From: Hippopus hippopus
Lineage: Eukaryota > Mollusca > Bivalvia > Cardiida > Cardiidae
Length of the DNA stretch: 64,000 bases
Reading direction: 5' to 3'
Assembly (NCBI GenBank): GCA_946811185.2
Contig: OX328101.1
Span: 30,240,122-30,304,121 of the forward strand
The notes below the pieces were generated by a model. That model had not been told where the DNA came from. It made no database searches and saw nothing but the letters and a program-made list of their open reading frames with translations. A program made the translations under genes and the position numbers. Positions 52,002 to 62,189 of this stretch are shown here, piece after piece (within the stretch, counting starts at the first letter, position 1; each line of letters starts with the position of its first letter).

Positions 52002-52312
52002 CTGAGACCCGTAGCTCAGTCGATAACGGACAGGGCTTGAAATGTAGAGTTTTCTGTTTTGATTCCGTGCTCGAACAAATTCTTTCTTGGATATATCTAT
52101 GATAATCATGGCGACAGCATAAATTCCTCCGTCACCACTGGACATTTTCTCGACATTCTTTAGTTGCAAAGCAGCTAGTGGTTTGGGAAGGACGCTGTGC
52201 GTGGTACTGGCGAAAGAAACCCGATAGATAGATAGATAGATGTGACTGGCGTCTTTGACTTAACAGGTACAATATTGACAACAGCGTTTAGCACCAAACA
52301 AACAAACGAAAA
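52002..52312 (+). mobile_element. tRNA-derived SINE, diverged, with (GATA)n
   Basis: GAGACCCGTAGCTCAGTCGA (A box), TTTTGATTCCGTGCTCGAAC (degraded B box), GATAATCATGGCGACAGCAT, AGTGGTTTGGGAAGGACG, then a GATAGATAGATAGATAGAT tract, and ACAGCGTTTAGCACCAAACA at the tail. Confidence 0.8.
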
Positions 52313-52387
52313 AACAAAAAAGCATGTGTGTGTTCTTTGTTTTTTCCCTCGTTTCAACTGGTCGTCTGCTTGCAGTGAGCTGACGGG

Positions 52388-52602
52388 TTTTAATCTTTAA
52401 AGTGCCTGACACAACTATAGTTGCTTGTGCGGCCAATGCAGGTCAAGATCAGACTTGCCAAAACACGCAGTCTGATCTTAAATCTACACCTTCCGCTTTG
52501 CCGAGACATTCTAGACAAAATCAACATTGATATTGCATTTATTTGGGTCTTCTTTCTCGAATTAAAATGTCTGCTGTGTTTATTTGGCACTTTGAGGGTT
52601 AA
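52388..52602 (+). mobile_element. Family C-like, body diverged
   Basis: TTTTAATCTTTAAAGTGCCT, core CAGGTCAAGATCAGACTTGC, CACGCAGTCTGATCTTAAAT, then ATTGCATTTATTTGGG and GGCACTTTGAGGGTTAA. The ends AAGTGCC/GGCACTT are inverted, so it may be a further body type carrying the C core. Confidence 0.7.
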
Positions 52603-52663
52603 TGTCATTTACATTTTACACACATGTTTTGTGTGCCAGGCTGACATATTATTATCATAATAC

Positions 52664-52905
52664 TGTTTACCCTTTCCTGAACAAGCCAGTGTCGTAACGA
52701 CCTTTGCAAAAAGGCCTTCAGAAAACATCGCCGAAAAAGGAAAAAAAATGGTGGTAACCAGCATTACTTCCTCTTCCAGAATGTTTAATATCTATATTTC
52801 TATATATAAAGATTCGATGATTTGAGGCACGCTTAATTTGTCGTCTGTAAATGCTGTCAAATTGAACAAGTCTAAAATTTGGGGGGTTTTTTGTTAAAGA
52901 GTTAA
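52664..52905 (+). mobile_element. Family E MITE, decayed
   Basis: TGTTTACCCTTTCCTGAACA; centre GGTGGTAACCAGCATTACTT; end TTGTTAAAGAGTTAA. It shares TTAA (52902-52905) with the next copy. Confidence 0.75.
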
Positions 52906-53101
52906 TAACTATGGCGAAGAAGACCTTTGACACTATTGTGGGAAAAGGAGAAAATGCTGGTAGCCAGCATTTTCTCCTTTTGCCCTCAATTTTTTCTGAC
53001 CCCTATGAAGATCGTGTCCATAATTTAAGCCACAATATTTTGTCGCCAGAAAATTTGAATTTGGAAAAGACGAAAATTTTGTAGTGTGGAAAATGAGTTT
53101 A
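52902..53101 (+). mobile_element. Family E MITE, left part shortened, head-to-tail
   Basis: TTAATAACTATGGCGAAGAA; centre AAATGCTGGTAGCCAGCATT is perfect; right end GTAGTGTGGAAAATGAGTTTA. The second head-to-tail E pair joined through one TTAA in this window. Confidence 0.8.
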
Positions 53102-53221
53102 AAATGTATGAATGAATTGAGGAGTAGACTCTCCGTATGTATAAACTGCAGTTCACGCGTTCACTTCTTGAAACAGCCTTTCACTAGACGGCTTTGAAAA
53201 TATCCGTGTGAAATATTGTAA

Positions 53222-53436
53222 AAACACAGGCTGCTAAGCGCGACTTAATGACCTTATGCGGACAGTATAGATCAAGATCAGACTGCACAGAACGTGCAGT
53301 CTGATCTTGTATCTACACTGTCCGATAAGGAGATATATTTCCCTTAAAAAGAAAGGTCCTTTTAAATGGCAAAATTTGGGGTCTTTAACATTGGCTTGAA
53401 AGTTTCATTTCACTTATTTAGTAGGTTAAGAGTTAA
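53222..53436 (+). mobile_element. Family C MITE
   Basis: ACACAGGCTGCTAAGCGCGA to TTTAGTAGGTTAAGAGTTAA. Core GATCAAGATCAGACTGCACA, GAACGTGCAGTCTGATCTTG is perfect. The outermost left bases are altered. Confidence 0.85.
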
Positions 53437-53459
53437 AAGACATGCATATAACTGTAACC

Positions 53460-53590
53460 CTTACAGGCCCATTAGCGGCCAAAACTAAACAATAATTCAT
53501 ACCAACCAGAAGTATGAAAATTGAATAACGAGTCTGATGATGTGTTACCGTGCTAAAGTTCCAGTCGCTGGCAGCCGGTAGATAAAAACA
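53460..53590. mobile_element. Family H left-end fragment
   Basis: GGCCCATTAGCGGCCAAAAC, TAAACAAT then AGTCGCTGGCAGCC match the H left half. The right half is missing. Confidence 0.6.
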
Positions 53591-53599
53591 AAATATTTC

Positions 53600-53745
53600 G
53601 ATTTCAATCTTTTTTTCGTTGGAAAAAATCTCACCGTATCAGACAATGTAGATCCAAGATCAGACCGCACCTTCTGTACCGTTTAATTTTGATCTAAACT
53701 GTCCTCAAAATTGCATTAAGTCGCGATTATGCTGGTCCAGCTATT
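53600..53745 (-). mobile_element. Family C, decayed
   Basis: TCACCGTATCAGACAATGTA, CCAAGATCAGACCGCACCTT and GATCTAAACTGTCCTCAAAA. Confidence 0.65.
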
Positions 53746-53836
53746 AACACATGAATAAATAGGAAATACATGGAGAAACGCTATAACAGAAGGTCAAGTC
53801 GTTCGTCCCTAGCAATGTCTTCTTTCGTCACAGGCC

Positions 53837-54030
53837 TTAACTTTTTACCTGACGACAAAAGTTTGGATTTGTCTAATTTCAAAGCATTTGCAAACGACAA
53901 ATTTTATGTAGTTCAAATGATGGAATTTGTGAGTGAAAGGACAGAAAACATTGTGTGAAAAGGAGAAAGTGCCGATAACCAGCAAAGCCCTCTTTCCTTT
54001 CCCCAAAGTCAACAATCCTTTTTTGTACCT
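53837..54030 (-). mobile_element. Family E MITE, right end lost
   Basis: TTAACTTTTTACCTGACGAC; centre AAGTGCCGATAACCAGCAAA, damaged. Confidence 0.75.
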
Positions 54031-54034
54031 TTTA

Positions 54035-54630
54035 CATTTAAGCGCCAAATAAGGTCAGTCGACAAAAGAAAAAAAACTCATTTGCGGTTCAAAGTATTGT
54101 ATTAAATCTCTGACATTGTAGATCTTAGATCTGGCACACATTATGTGATAGGGACAGAAACTTGTCCTCAGTATGCCTCCGGTTTCAACCAGTTATCATC
54201 AAAAACAATTTTTGAAACTCAAAACTTTGAAACAAAAACATCTCGATTAAACATTGCTACTATAAAATACGTGATTACGTGTAAAAAGATTACAGCAAAA
54301 ATAAAAATTGCTGGTCATATATTTTTTTGAAAAATAGTTTTCTGAAAGAAAAAAAAAAACATCGTCTGCAGGATATAACGATTTAGGCCGGCATTTCCAG
54401 AAGGCTCGCTGCACGATACGTCAGTTTTACATTATAGTTAGGTACTGAACCAAGAGAAAGCCAGCTATATATTATTTTAATGGGCATATTTTACGCTTAT
54501 CCTTCACACGGTGGAATTTACTTGGAGGTAATTAAGTATCGGCAACTTTATATAACACTTTTTTAATGGACGTGCGGAACGGGGCGGGTGAATTTGTTCG
54601 TAATTTAATATCGTTATGTCATGGATATTG
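54035..54630. other. Unassigned AT-rich DNA
   Basis: A weak C-core word (TTGTAGATCTTAGATCTGG) is at about 54115. Otherwise nothing recognised. Confidence 0.45.
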
Positions 54631-54634
54631 CAAC

Positions 54635-54894
54635 TGAATCATGCTCTGTGAAAAAGGGGCTTAATGCATCTGCAAAAAGTATCGATCTATGTCAGCCTGC
54701 GCAATCCGCGCAGGCTGACAAAGAACGAAACGTTTTGCTTTGTAAACTTTCTGTATGTCCAAGGACTATTCTGTCTCATGACTAAGTCGATTGTTAGACA
54801 ATATGGATTTTAAGGATACATAATTTTGTGATGTCCTGCTTGTTAGAAGGCATTACGGAGATGTATTAAACCCCAAATTGCTAGAGCATGACAC
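54635..54894 (-). mobile_element. Family A MITE
   Basis: GAATCATGCTCTGTGAAAAA to AATTGCTAGAGCATGACAC. Core TGTCAGCCTGCGCAATCCGC, GCAGGCTGACAAAGAACG. Confidence 0.85.
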
Positions 54895-54899
54895 AATTA

Positions 54900-55250
54900 G
54901 TAAATAATGCGTTAGGGTCCTTTGATAAGGCACTGCAGAGCCCCAGCGTTGAACTAATGAAACCAATAAAAGACATTAATAAATGAGCTTTTGCCACGAT
55001 ACGACTGACTAGTTAAACGTGACGTTCAAATGATAATTATTTTTTTCTGCGAAATTCTGTCAGAACTATTTAAAGTGAAATCTACATTATTCGAACCAGA
55101 GGTCAATTCATAAGACGCAAAGGTCAATCCATGAAAAGCAGACACATTTATATAGAAGAAGTTGCCCTCATCCACATGTTTTTTTTTTGGGGGGGGGGGG
55201 GGGAATCCAGCAGCACTTCCGATTGTTCGAAGATATATTGTCATAAAGAT
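54900..55250. other. Unassigned, with a T/G homopolymer tract
   Basis: A run of nine T then about fifteen G (55179-55203) is the only notable feature. It creates chance glycine-rich or proline-rich short frames. Confidence 0.6.
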
Positions 55251-55253
55251 TTA

Positions 55254-55342
55254 TTTAACTCTCTACCAAACAATGCCGTGGTTCATCCACACAGAGGGAA
55301 TCCTCTTCAAAACATTGTGGGAAAAACAGGGTTTCAAACTTA
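55254..55342 (+). mobile_element. Family E left-half fragment
   Basis: TTTAACTCTCTACCAAACAA and CAAAACATTGTGGGAAAAAC, then the sequence departs from E. Confidence 0.65.
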
Positions 55343-55470
55343 GAAAAATATTTTAGTAATAAGAACGTTTGGTGTACACGAACCCAGACAGGGCTCGTCC
55401 AGGATATACCCATTTGTGTCAAAAAAAAGTGCTCGTTCAGAGAGACTGTGATAATTTTACAATTCTCTTT

Positions 55471-55912
55471 CACCCTTTAACAAACAGGTCCAATTTTTAT
55501 CAACCCTTAGGAATAAAGCTGTTGAAAACATCGAGGGAAAAGGAGAAAATGCTGCTAAGCAGCATTTTCTCCTTTTCCCACAATGTTTTCTGTCCTTCCG
55601 GCGACTAATCCTTTCATTTTAACCCCACTTTTTTTTTTGGAGGCTGCAAATGCTTTCATTATGAATGAACAAAATATTAACCCTTATCCCGCTAAATAAA
55701 TGAAATAAAACTTTCAAACCGGTAGTAAAAACCCAAATTTTCCTATTTCAAATGTAATTTTGGGGAAAAGATATCTCCTTATCGGACAGTGTAGATCCAA
55801 GATCAGACTGCACGTTCTGTGCAGTCTGATCTTGATCTACACCGTCCGTAAAAGGTCAGTGAGTCTCGCTTAGCAGCCTCAGGGTTAAAACTCTGCCGAG
55901 TGGTAAAGATTT
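55471..55912 (+). mobile_element. Family E MITE split by family C at a TTAA
   Basis: CACCCTTTAACAAACAGGTC; centre GGGAAAAGGAGAAAATGCTG, CTAAGCAGCATTTTCTCC; GAGGCTGCAAATGCTTTCAT, GAACAAAATATTAA at 55680. After the C element the right end continues AACTCTGCCGAGTGGTAAAG, ATTTA. TTAA stands at both joints. Confidence 0.85.
55677..55888 (-). mobile_element. Family C MITE nested in family E with TTAA duplication
   Basis: TTAACCCTTATCCCGCTAAA to TTAGCAGCCTCAGGGTTAA. Core CCAAGATCAGACTGCACGTT, CTGTGCAGTCTGATCTTGAT is perfect. Removing one TTAA plus the element restores a contiguous E right end. Confidence 0.92.
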
Positions 55913-55914
55913 AT

Positions 55915-56203
55915 TTAGTAATTAGTAAAATGCTTCGTCTGTCGTTATGTATGGTACGTGACATGCAAAAGGGTTTATTCGGTGCAAAACAGAAGAGATG
56001 TATGATGTATGGCATTAGCTGGGGCTGAAGCATTTCTGTTAAAATGTCGTCTGCCTCAGCCTCTTTTCCATATTTAGTACTTTAGCAACCGATTTTTTGA
56101 ACTGCATGAATCTGATATGCTCGTAAAATCACTTAAGGCCCGGTTTCACTAAAAAACACTTAAGTCTCTACTTATATCTGCTGAAGGACTTTTTTCCGAT
56201 CTA
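55915..56203. other. Unassigned DNA
   Basis: Nothing recognised between the nested E/C and the next C element. Confidence 0.5.
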
Positions 56204-56205
56204 TA

Positions 56206-56423
56206 TTAATCCTTATTCTGCTTCAACAAGTTAAATGAAACTTTCAATCCGATTGTAAAAACCCCAAAAAATGTGTTATTTCAAACTTTTTTCTTAGGGG
56301 AAAAAAAATCTCCTTATCGGACAGTGTAGATCCAAGATCAGACTGCACGTTCTGTGCAGTCTGATCTTGATCTACACTAACCGCAAAAGGTCAGTGAGTC
56401 GCGCTTAGCAGCTTAAGTATTAA
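56206..56423 (-). mobile_element. Family C MITE, full-length
   Basis: TTAATCCTTATTCTGCTTCA to TTAGCAGCTTAAGTATTAA. Core perfect (CCAAGATCAGACTGCACGTT, CTGTGCAGTCTGATCTTGAT). Confidence 0.9.
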
Positions 56424-56600
56424 GTTTGTTATTTGAGACACATTTCACTAGGCTTAACAGACCTACGTAACGTTCTCAAATCCTGAGCTGACACAACGTT
56501 TCAGACATATCTTAGCAAAAAACTGAGTAAATAACGAACTCTACATCAGTCAGAACGTGAGACCGTTAGTGGATTGAAGTAAAATAAGAGAATTACATTT

Positions 56601-56861
56601 GAGTCATGTTCTGTGAAAAGGGGGCTTAATGCATTTGCGAAATGTGTCGACCCAGGTCAGCCTGCGCAGTCCGCGCAGGCTGACCTGGGCCGAAACTTTT
56701 CGCTATTGGTCAATTTTCTGTATGTCAAGGGACCAGTGTAAACCTTGATTAAGCAGATTGTTATACAAAACAGATTTTAAGGATGTATAATACTGTAATG
56801 ACTTGCTTGGTATCATGCGTCACAGAGATGCATTAAGCCCCCTTTTGCCAGAGCATGGCTC
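56601..56861 (-). mobile_element. Family A MITE, near-consensus
   Basis: GAGTCATGTTCTGTGAAAAG to TTTTGCCAGAGCATGGCTC. Palindrome GGTCAGCCTGCGCAGTCCGC, GCAGGCTGACCTGGGCCG is perfect. CATTT precedes the left end and follows GGCT at the right end. Confidence 0.92.
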
Positions 56862-56879
56862 ATTTCTTTTTTCATGAAA

Positions 56880-57036
56880 CCGGGCCCTGGGTCTGTACTC
56901 ACCAGCCATTCTGAAATGTATCCTTGGTCTAACTCTTGATCTAGTTTAGCCATTTACAAATTGTGTTACTGTGAAATTTTGAAACTTAATGAGAATGACA
57001 CTAAGAATGCAATGCAGACTGATCGGTAAACACGAC
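56880..57036. mobile_element. Family D foldback, diverged
   Basis: CGGGCCCTGGGTCTGTACTC, ACCAGCCATTCTGAAATGTA, CTTGGTCTAACTCTTGATCT and ACACTAAGAATGCAATGCAG, TCGGTAAACACGACC. Confidence 0.7.
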
Positions 57037-57310
57037 CCTCGTGGCTCGGGGTGTGCGCATTTCGTTACCTTGATGGATTCATTTCAAATATCTAAATCCT
57101 AAGACAGGACTTAGTTTTGTCTAAATATGATTTCACTATTCATGTTTAATTCAAACTAAATATGGTGAGCCGTATTTTAAGATAGACTTACAAACTCTAA
57201 TTGCTTTATAAAGAGTTAATTAATTAGAAAACTTAGGAGGTATACCCTAAACTCGTTAAACACGAATTCCTATAAGCCATCGAAAAGGAATGAAAATTGA
57301 GGCTGTCAGA

Positions 57311-57491
57311 TTAACCCGTAAGTTGCTAAGGGCGACTCACTGACCTATTGCAGACAGTGTAGATCAAGATCAGACTGTACAGAACGTGCAGTCTGATCTT
57401 TGATCTACACTATAATAAGGACATAGTTTCACCCAAATTTTACTATCAACTTAAAAGTTTCACTTCACTTATTTGGCAGGATAAGGGTTAA
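57311..57491 (+). mobile_element. Family C MITE with an internal deletion
   Basis: TTAACCCGTAAGTTGCTAAG to GGCAGGATAAGGGTTAA. The core is perfect; about 30 bp of body (the GAAATAGCAACATTTGGG part) is missing. Confidence 0.9.
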
Positions 57492-57494
57492 CTT

Positions 57495-58340
57495 CTCACT
57501 ACAGAAGATAAATTACACTCTTTTTTCAAAAGGCTACAAATTCAGCTTCGCAACAAAGTGAAACAATAGTTAGTTCAATCATTTTCTAGTATAAAGTAGT
57601 GGACAATACAGGTCAGAGATCAGATTGCATGTTGTTTGCAGAAATCTTCTTAGGGTCGTCTATGGTAAGGGACGATTTAATTAATTCGGCCAATCTCGGT
57701 TTTTATTGGTCTCCTTTATCATGTCATATGAATTGCATGAAACATTACCACGCATTACATTCCCATTTATTAACGTCCACGTTATCATTTATACACTATG
57801 TATTTGAGGAAAGGTTTATGTCATGATGTCTGTCACTGTTTGGCTGCATGAATTTGTAGTATAGTTAAACAGCGATATTGTGTCACTTGGTATGGGCTAA
57901 TCCATTTCGGTCATAGGTACGGAAGGTATCAAACAGTACTCAAGTAAATCTTATAAGCTGTACATTGCAATTCTACGGAGCCCCGTTGATGTCATGTCTC
58001 AGACATTTTTTTAAGTTCATTCTAACGAAATACGATAAAATGATATCAATTTGTTGTAGTAAAATCCTATTTCGATTTTTAAAGGGAATTATACGATGGA
58101 TTACCTCGAAGTATTAGTTCGATAAAACGAAATCATTTTATTATAATTTTTAACCGACACATGACACCCATGGGGTTCCACACATTCCAAAGCATTCATG
58201 TACATGTAAAAGTATCCAGAATTATGATAACACTTATTTTGTGTTTTTGTGTTGGACTTTTGCGGACAGTTTAAATACTCGCTCTAGAGCTCGTAATATT
58301 TCATGTTTGTTGTTGCTATTTTGTGACGATATACAATTAT
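57495..58340. other. Unassigned AT-rich DNA
   Basis: A very weak C core (AGGTCAGAGATCAGATTGCA) is at about 57609. No gene recognised. Confidence 0.45.
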
Positions 58341-58342
58341 AT

Positions 58343-59332
58343 ACGAGGGCTGTTCGATAAATTCGTGCATTTTTTATTTTTGTTAAAACCACAATTCTTG
58401 ATATTTTTAAGCTTAACATTTGCCTAAAATAACATGAACATATTATAAACTTGATATAGAAATTGTGCAGTTTAAGAAAGAATTAAACGCAAGATATGCG
58501 TATCTATGATAACCCATGTTAAGCGCATTGCCGGGCTCTAATTTTCACCCGGGTGGAAATATGTTTTTTTTTTTCGTTTAAACAGAATTGTGTAACAATT
58601 GTGCACACGGTCAAATTACACCATATCGTCATCTCTTTCAAACGTTACCGCTGTGATACTTCCGGTTATTGTAATAACATATTTTTTTGTCTAATCAGTG
58701 CCAGGGTAATTTTTAACGCAATGACGTCTTCAGTAGAAGTTGAATTACGTACAGTAATCAAGTCTTGTGTTTGACTCGGTAAAACACCAAAACAGATCAT
58801 AGATTGAGTTAGAGTCGAAACCTTCGAGTTTCTGTAGTATTCCCTTCGTGTACAAGTGATATGACCGATTCAGGAATGGAAAGAACCAGGCTTGAAGATG
58901 ATCTTCGTGAAGGACGGTCGGTTTGCGTAACGGCGTCAATTTTGGATGAGGACCGTCGACTTACCATGCGTGGCATATCCGACGACTTAGATATGTCTTG
59001 TTCCACAGTACAGCCGGTAGCCATACACAGCATCTAGGAATGTCTAAAGTGAGTGTGCACTAGTTGTTTGAAGGAATAATGTAGAAGAGGTACGCCGATC
59101 TCTTGACTTGTAATGAAGTTGACGTTATTTTTTTACCTCCGTAGCGCGGCAGTGTACCTTTACATGTGTTTTGTAATTCTCTGTTGAAAATGCATTTCTC
59201 TATGAATTCGTATGGAATTCGGAAGATGTTTCAGATATACATTGTTTGATATGTATGCTAAGTATGATGTTAATACGTCTCCTGGTTTTATTCTTACAAC
59301 AAAAGTCCACGAATTTATCGAACAGCCCTCGT
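58343..59332 (+). mobile_element. Mariner-family DNA transposon, internally deleted
   Basis: TIRs CGAGGGCTGTTCGATAAATT, CGTG at 58345 and CACGAATTTATCGAACAGCC, CTCG ending at 59331 match over about 24 bp and are each flanked by TA, the target site of Tc1/mariner elements. The length is about 0.99 kb against roughly 1.3 kb for intact mariners, so part of the transposase region is missing. The relic inside is described separately. Confidence 0.9.
58722..59045 (+). pseudogene. Mariner transposase N-terminal relic
   Basis: From the ATG at 58722, SSVEVELRTVIKSCV then a stop, followed by LGKTPKQ, resembles the mariner N-terminal helix-turn-helix. After a damaged stretch (FRNGKNQ in another frame), the block at 58882-59005 reads LEDDLREGRSVCVTASI and LDEDRRLTMRGISDDLDMS, the mariner linker and second helix-turn-helix. 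An in-frame stop follows HSI. The later D, D and third acidic catalytic region is not found before the right TIR. The intact protein would bind the TIRs and cut and paste the element; this one cannot. Confidence 0.85.
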
Positions 59333-59449
59333 ATTTGTCTGAAAGTAAACTTCTGTTCTGTTCTGTTTAAAGGCTGCTGTGTGTCATTTGTTAAGGATTA
59401 AACCAAACAGCCTCTCGGTTGAAAATATATGAAAAAAAAGTACATAATT

Positions 59450-59583
59450 GCAACACGCGAAAAGGGGCATTCGGACATTTGCGTAAAGTGTCGTCTCGGA
59501 TTAGCCTGCGCGGACTGCGCAGGCTGATCCGACACGACACTTTACGCAAATGTCCAAATGTCCCTTTTCGCGTGTTGCAGGCC
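59450..59583. mobile_element. Family B minimal palindrome
   Basis: GCAACACGCGAAAAGGGGCA through TTAGCCTGCGCGGACTGCGC, AGGCTGATCC to TTTTCGCGTGTTGCAGGCC. At 134 bp it is half the usual B length, with one palindrome instead of two. The two arms match almost throughout. It sits about 120 bp after the mariner. Confidence 0.9.
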
Positions 59584-59754
59584 ATATATGTATCTATTGA
59601 ACGAAAAATAACACTTCTGAATATGGATATACAATAATGCTGACATTCGTACTACGCGTTCTTTGTTTCGGGCTTTTTGTGTGTATATGTATGGCTTTTA
59701 TGGGTTTGGGTGATGCAAATCCAGCTTAAGACGGTGGCTTGTATGTTCGCGGTA

Positions 59755-60308
59755 TTTAAAGGTGGCCCTTCAGATTTTGGGACCAAAATTTTACAAAAGT
59801 ACAAAAAAATCATCCTTATACTCCCAAAACCTTTTAATTTTCATTCATAAAACCCCAGTAGTCGAAAACCATCCGACAACAAGAGAAATTAGAGATTTAC
59901 TACTGCCCAGGCCGACACCGACAGGAAACACCGTCTATTTTTACACGAGCAACTCGCTCATTTACATACCGGATATACGCAGACGAAGCTTCAAACATAG
60001 CGTCCGAAGAAGACATTATGGAAAATAATTACTTGTTTGTTATGTTATGGAATTTAAGCGTCATTAGTCACGTGCCAGTCACTTGACATTCCCACAATGC
60101 TTTTTTGATTTCTGGCGCGAAATCTAAAAATACCTTAAGAGGCTACGTAGCCTTTTAAGGGAACACCATCAAAAAAAAATTTTTTTTGGTAATTTTATGA
60201 TTCTTAATTATTGATGATTTGTATTGTTTTTTCATATAAATTTCAGTGATATATATATATATTTTAATTTGGTGAGATGTGAAAAATCTAAATACCCACC
60301 TTTAAGGT
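59755..60308. mobile_element. Possible ~550-bp element with short TIRs
   Basis: TTTAAAGGTGGCCCTTCAG at the left and AAATACCCACCTTTAAGG at the right give a TIR of about 11 bp. An 88-codon frame inside (59762-60028) has no domain I recognise. The assignment rests only on the short TIR. Confidence 0.35.
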
Positions 60309-60309
60309 A

Positions 60310-61168
60310 TGATAAGAAAAATCAACAACATATAAACAACGAATGTAAACAATAATAAAACTATTTTTGACCTTTATCTACCTGCAGAAAATGTCATTCC
60401 ACTTCATCCAGGCGTTTGAAAGAAAACTCACCTTGACCTTTGTCACTATCCCGCAGCTATTTTGAATGGCTGTCATGTGATTTCGCGATTTATCTTCAGA
60501 AAAAAAAAATCATTGTAATCTTCCAGTTTTAGCGCCTTTCTTTAGTCACATGATTAAAAATATTTTCGTGCAGACGAACGAAATTAGTCATCGATATTAG
60601 TCATTTGTAGTTAAGATTTCAAATAAAGGATTTTAGAAGGAAGGGGTAAACAAATATGAGAGTCAAACATTGCTTGCACTTGCGGATTTTTTTTTCCAGC
60701 CAAACTTTGTATTTTTGAAAGTACCTGTTGATAAATGAATTTTGATTTCAATGTCAAGGTGAAACAGCGACTAGGCAAACGAAGCGAAAGTTTGTGTATA
60801 GAAAAAAAAATCCCGATTAACGCGATAACACATGTACAGCGAAAATATCTGATGACTCTACCTTATAGTGTTAAAAGACCTATTTTGTAAATTCTAAGCG
60901 ACTTTGAGGTTGTTGAGGACTCTATCAAGTACATCTGTCCACTCTTCCGAAAAGTTGGCAGACAGAATGTATAGATCCAGTTACACACAAAAGTAGTTGG
61001 TAATAGTTGCAGAATTGGGTACTTTAACAATCCTTGGTGTAAGGAACAAGCATAGATCGATACTTTTCAAAAAAGCAGAACCATGTTCCTCATACCCGGT
61101 ATAATCCGGACGAATTCCATTTTGTCCCAGTCCAGACCCGATGCTAAGTACTCTCCAGAGTCCGAAGT
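60310..61168. other. Unassigned AT-rich DNA
   Basis: No gene or repeat recognised. Confidence 0.5.
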
Positions 61169-61171
61169 TGC

Positions 61172-61333
61172 CAACTTTTCTTCAGAACATTTTCTGAAGA
61201 GTTTTCTAAATTTGAAAGTACCACATCTACTGATTGACTAAACCCAATTTTTAAGCCAATCAGAAGTTGTGTTACTTTGCAAATCTAGATCAAGACTAAG
61301 AATGAACTAAGAATGGTTGATGAATACGGGCCC
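61172..61333. mobile_element. Family D foldback
   Basis: TTTTCTAAATTTGAAAGTAC, TGATTGACTAAACCCAATTT and TAAGCCAATCAGAAGTTGTG, AAGAATGGTTGATGAATACG, GGCCC. The right end is well kept. Confidence 0.8.
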
Positions 61334-61334
61334 A

Positions 61335-61912
61335 GCACAAAATAGCTTACACGCATAAACTAAAAACAACTCAGAATATTTCAGATCCAGTTCTCTCTTG
61401 TTTTTTTTTACGTGTGCATTTTCTCTGTCTGGTTTTTGAAAACCAGACGTCCCTAAAATATTTGCAGACGACAACTTAATGTTCATAGTTTTACGCTCAT
61501 TTTTTAACAGCTATTTCATTTCCATGCCAAATGGCAGGCCATAACCGGTAGAGCGGAGTCATGGGTCTGCGGTAATCGATTCATTCATTTCGTTATCATA
61601 TTTCATCATTACCACATTTTCCTCTATCGACACACATTTTGTATGACGCCTACGAAAAATCCTGACCCTTCTGAAACAAAGAGGTAAATGGAAAAATTGC
61701 TCATAATCCCGTTTGCCTCTATATCTCTTGATTGATTTTTCTTTTTCAGGTCATTTATATAATTCTTCTTCAATTTTCGTTGTCTGACGTATTTCACTTT
61801 GAAACCTAAGCTTACAGAGACGGTAAGGGACAACACTTAGAACCCCTAATAAAACTTTACGAAAATTTCAGTCCGGAAACAAGACCCAGAAAATTTAAAT
61901 TTTAAGTTTGCT
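61335..61912. other. Unassigned DNA
   Basis: A tRNA-like word (ACCGGTAGAGCGGAGTCATG at about 61546) lacks a B box and is not called. No other match. Confidence 0.45.
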
Positions 61913-61917
61913 CTTAT

Positions 61918-62042
61918 CCAGAATGTCTTAGCAAAGCGGACAGTGTTGAGAAAAGATAAGGCTGCACAATTTGTGCATTCTGATCTTTGTCTACACTGAC
62001 CGAAAAGGCATCTGTAGTTGTCAGTGGAGCTATAAGGGTGAA
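61918..62042. mobile_element. Family C, decayed
   Basis: CGGACAGTGTTGAGAAAAGA, TAAGGCTGCACAATTTGTGC, ATTCTGATCTTTGTCTACAC and GGAGCTATAAGGGTGAA. Confidence 0.65.
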
Positions 62043-62189
62043 TGTAGAATTAATCGAGTGAACGGAACGAAAATATCGCAATGCTTCTAAATAAAAAAAA
62101 TACATAAATGCGCTGGTAAAAGGATATTTGCAAACTAGATTGTAGTAATCTATAACTACAGATACCTTAGCTGAATTCACAAAGTCTAA

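Noticed and set aside
61540..61600. SINE head near GGTAGAGCGGAGTCATGGG
   Set aside because: Only an A-box-like word is present, with no B box or tail.
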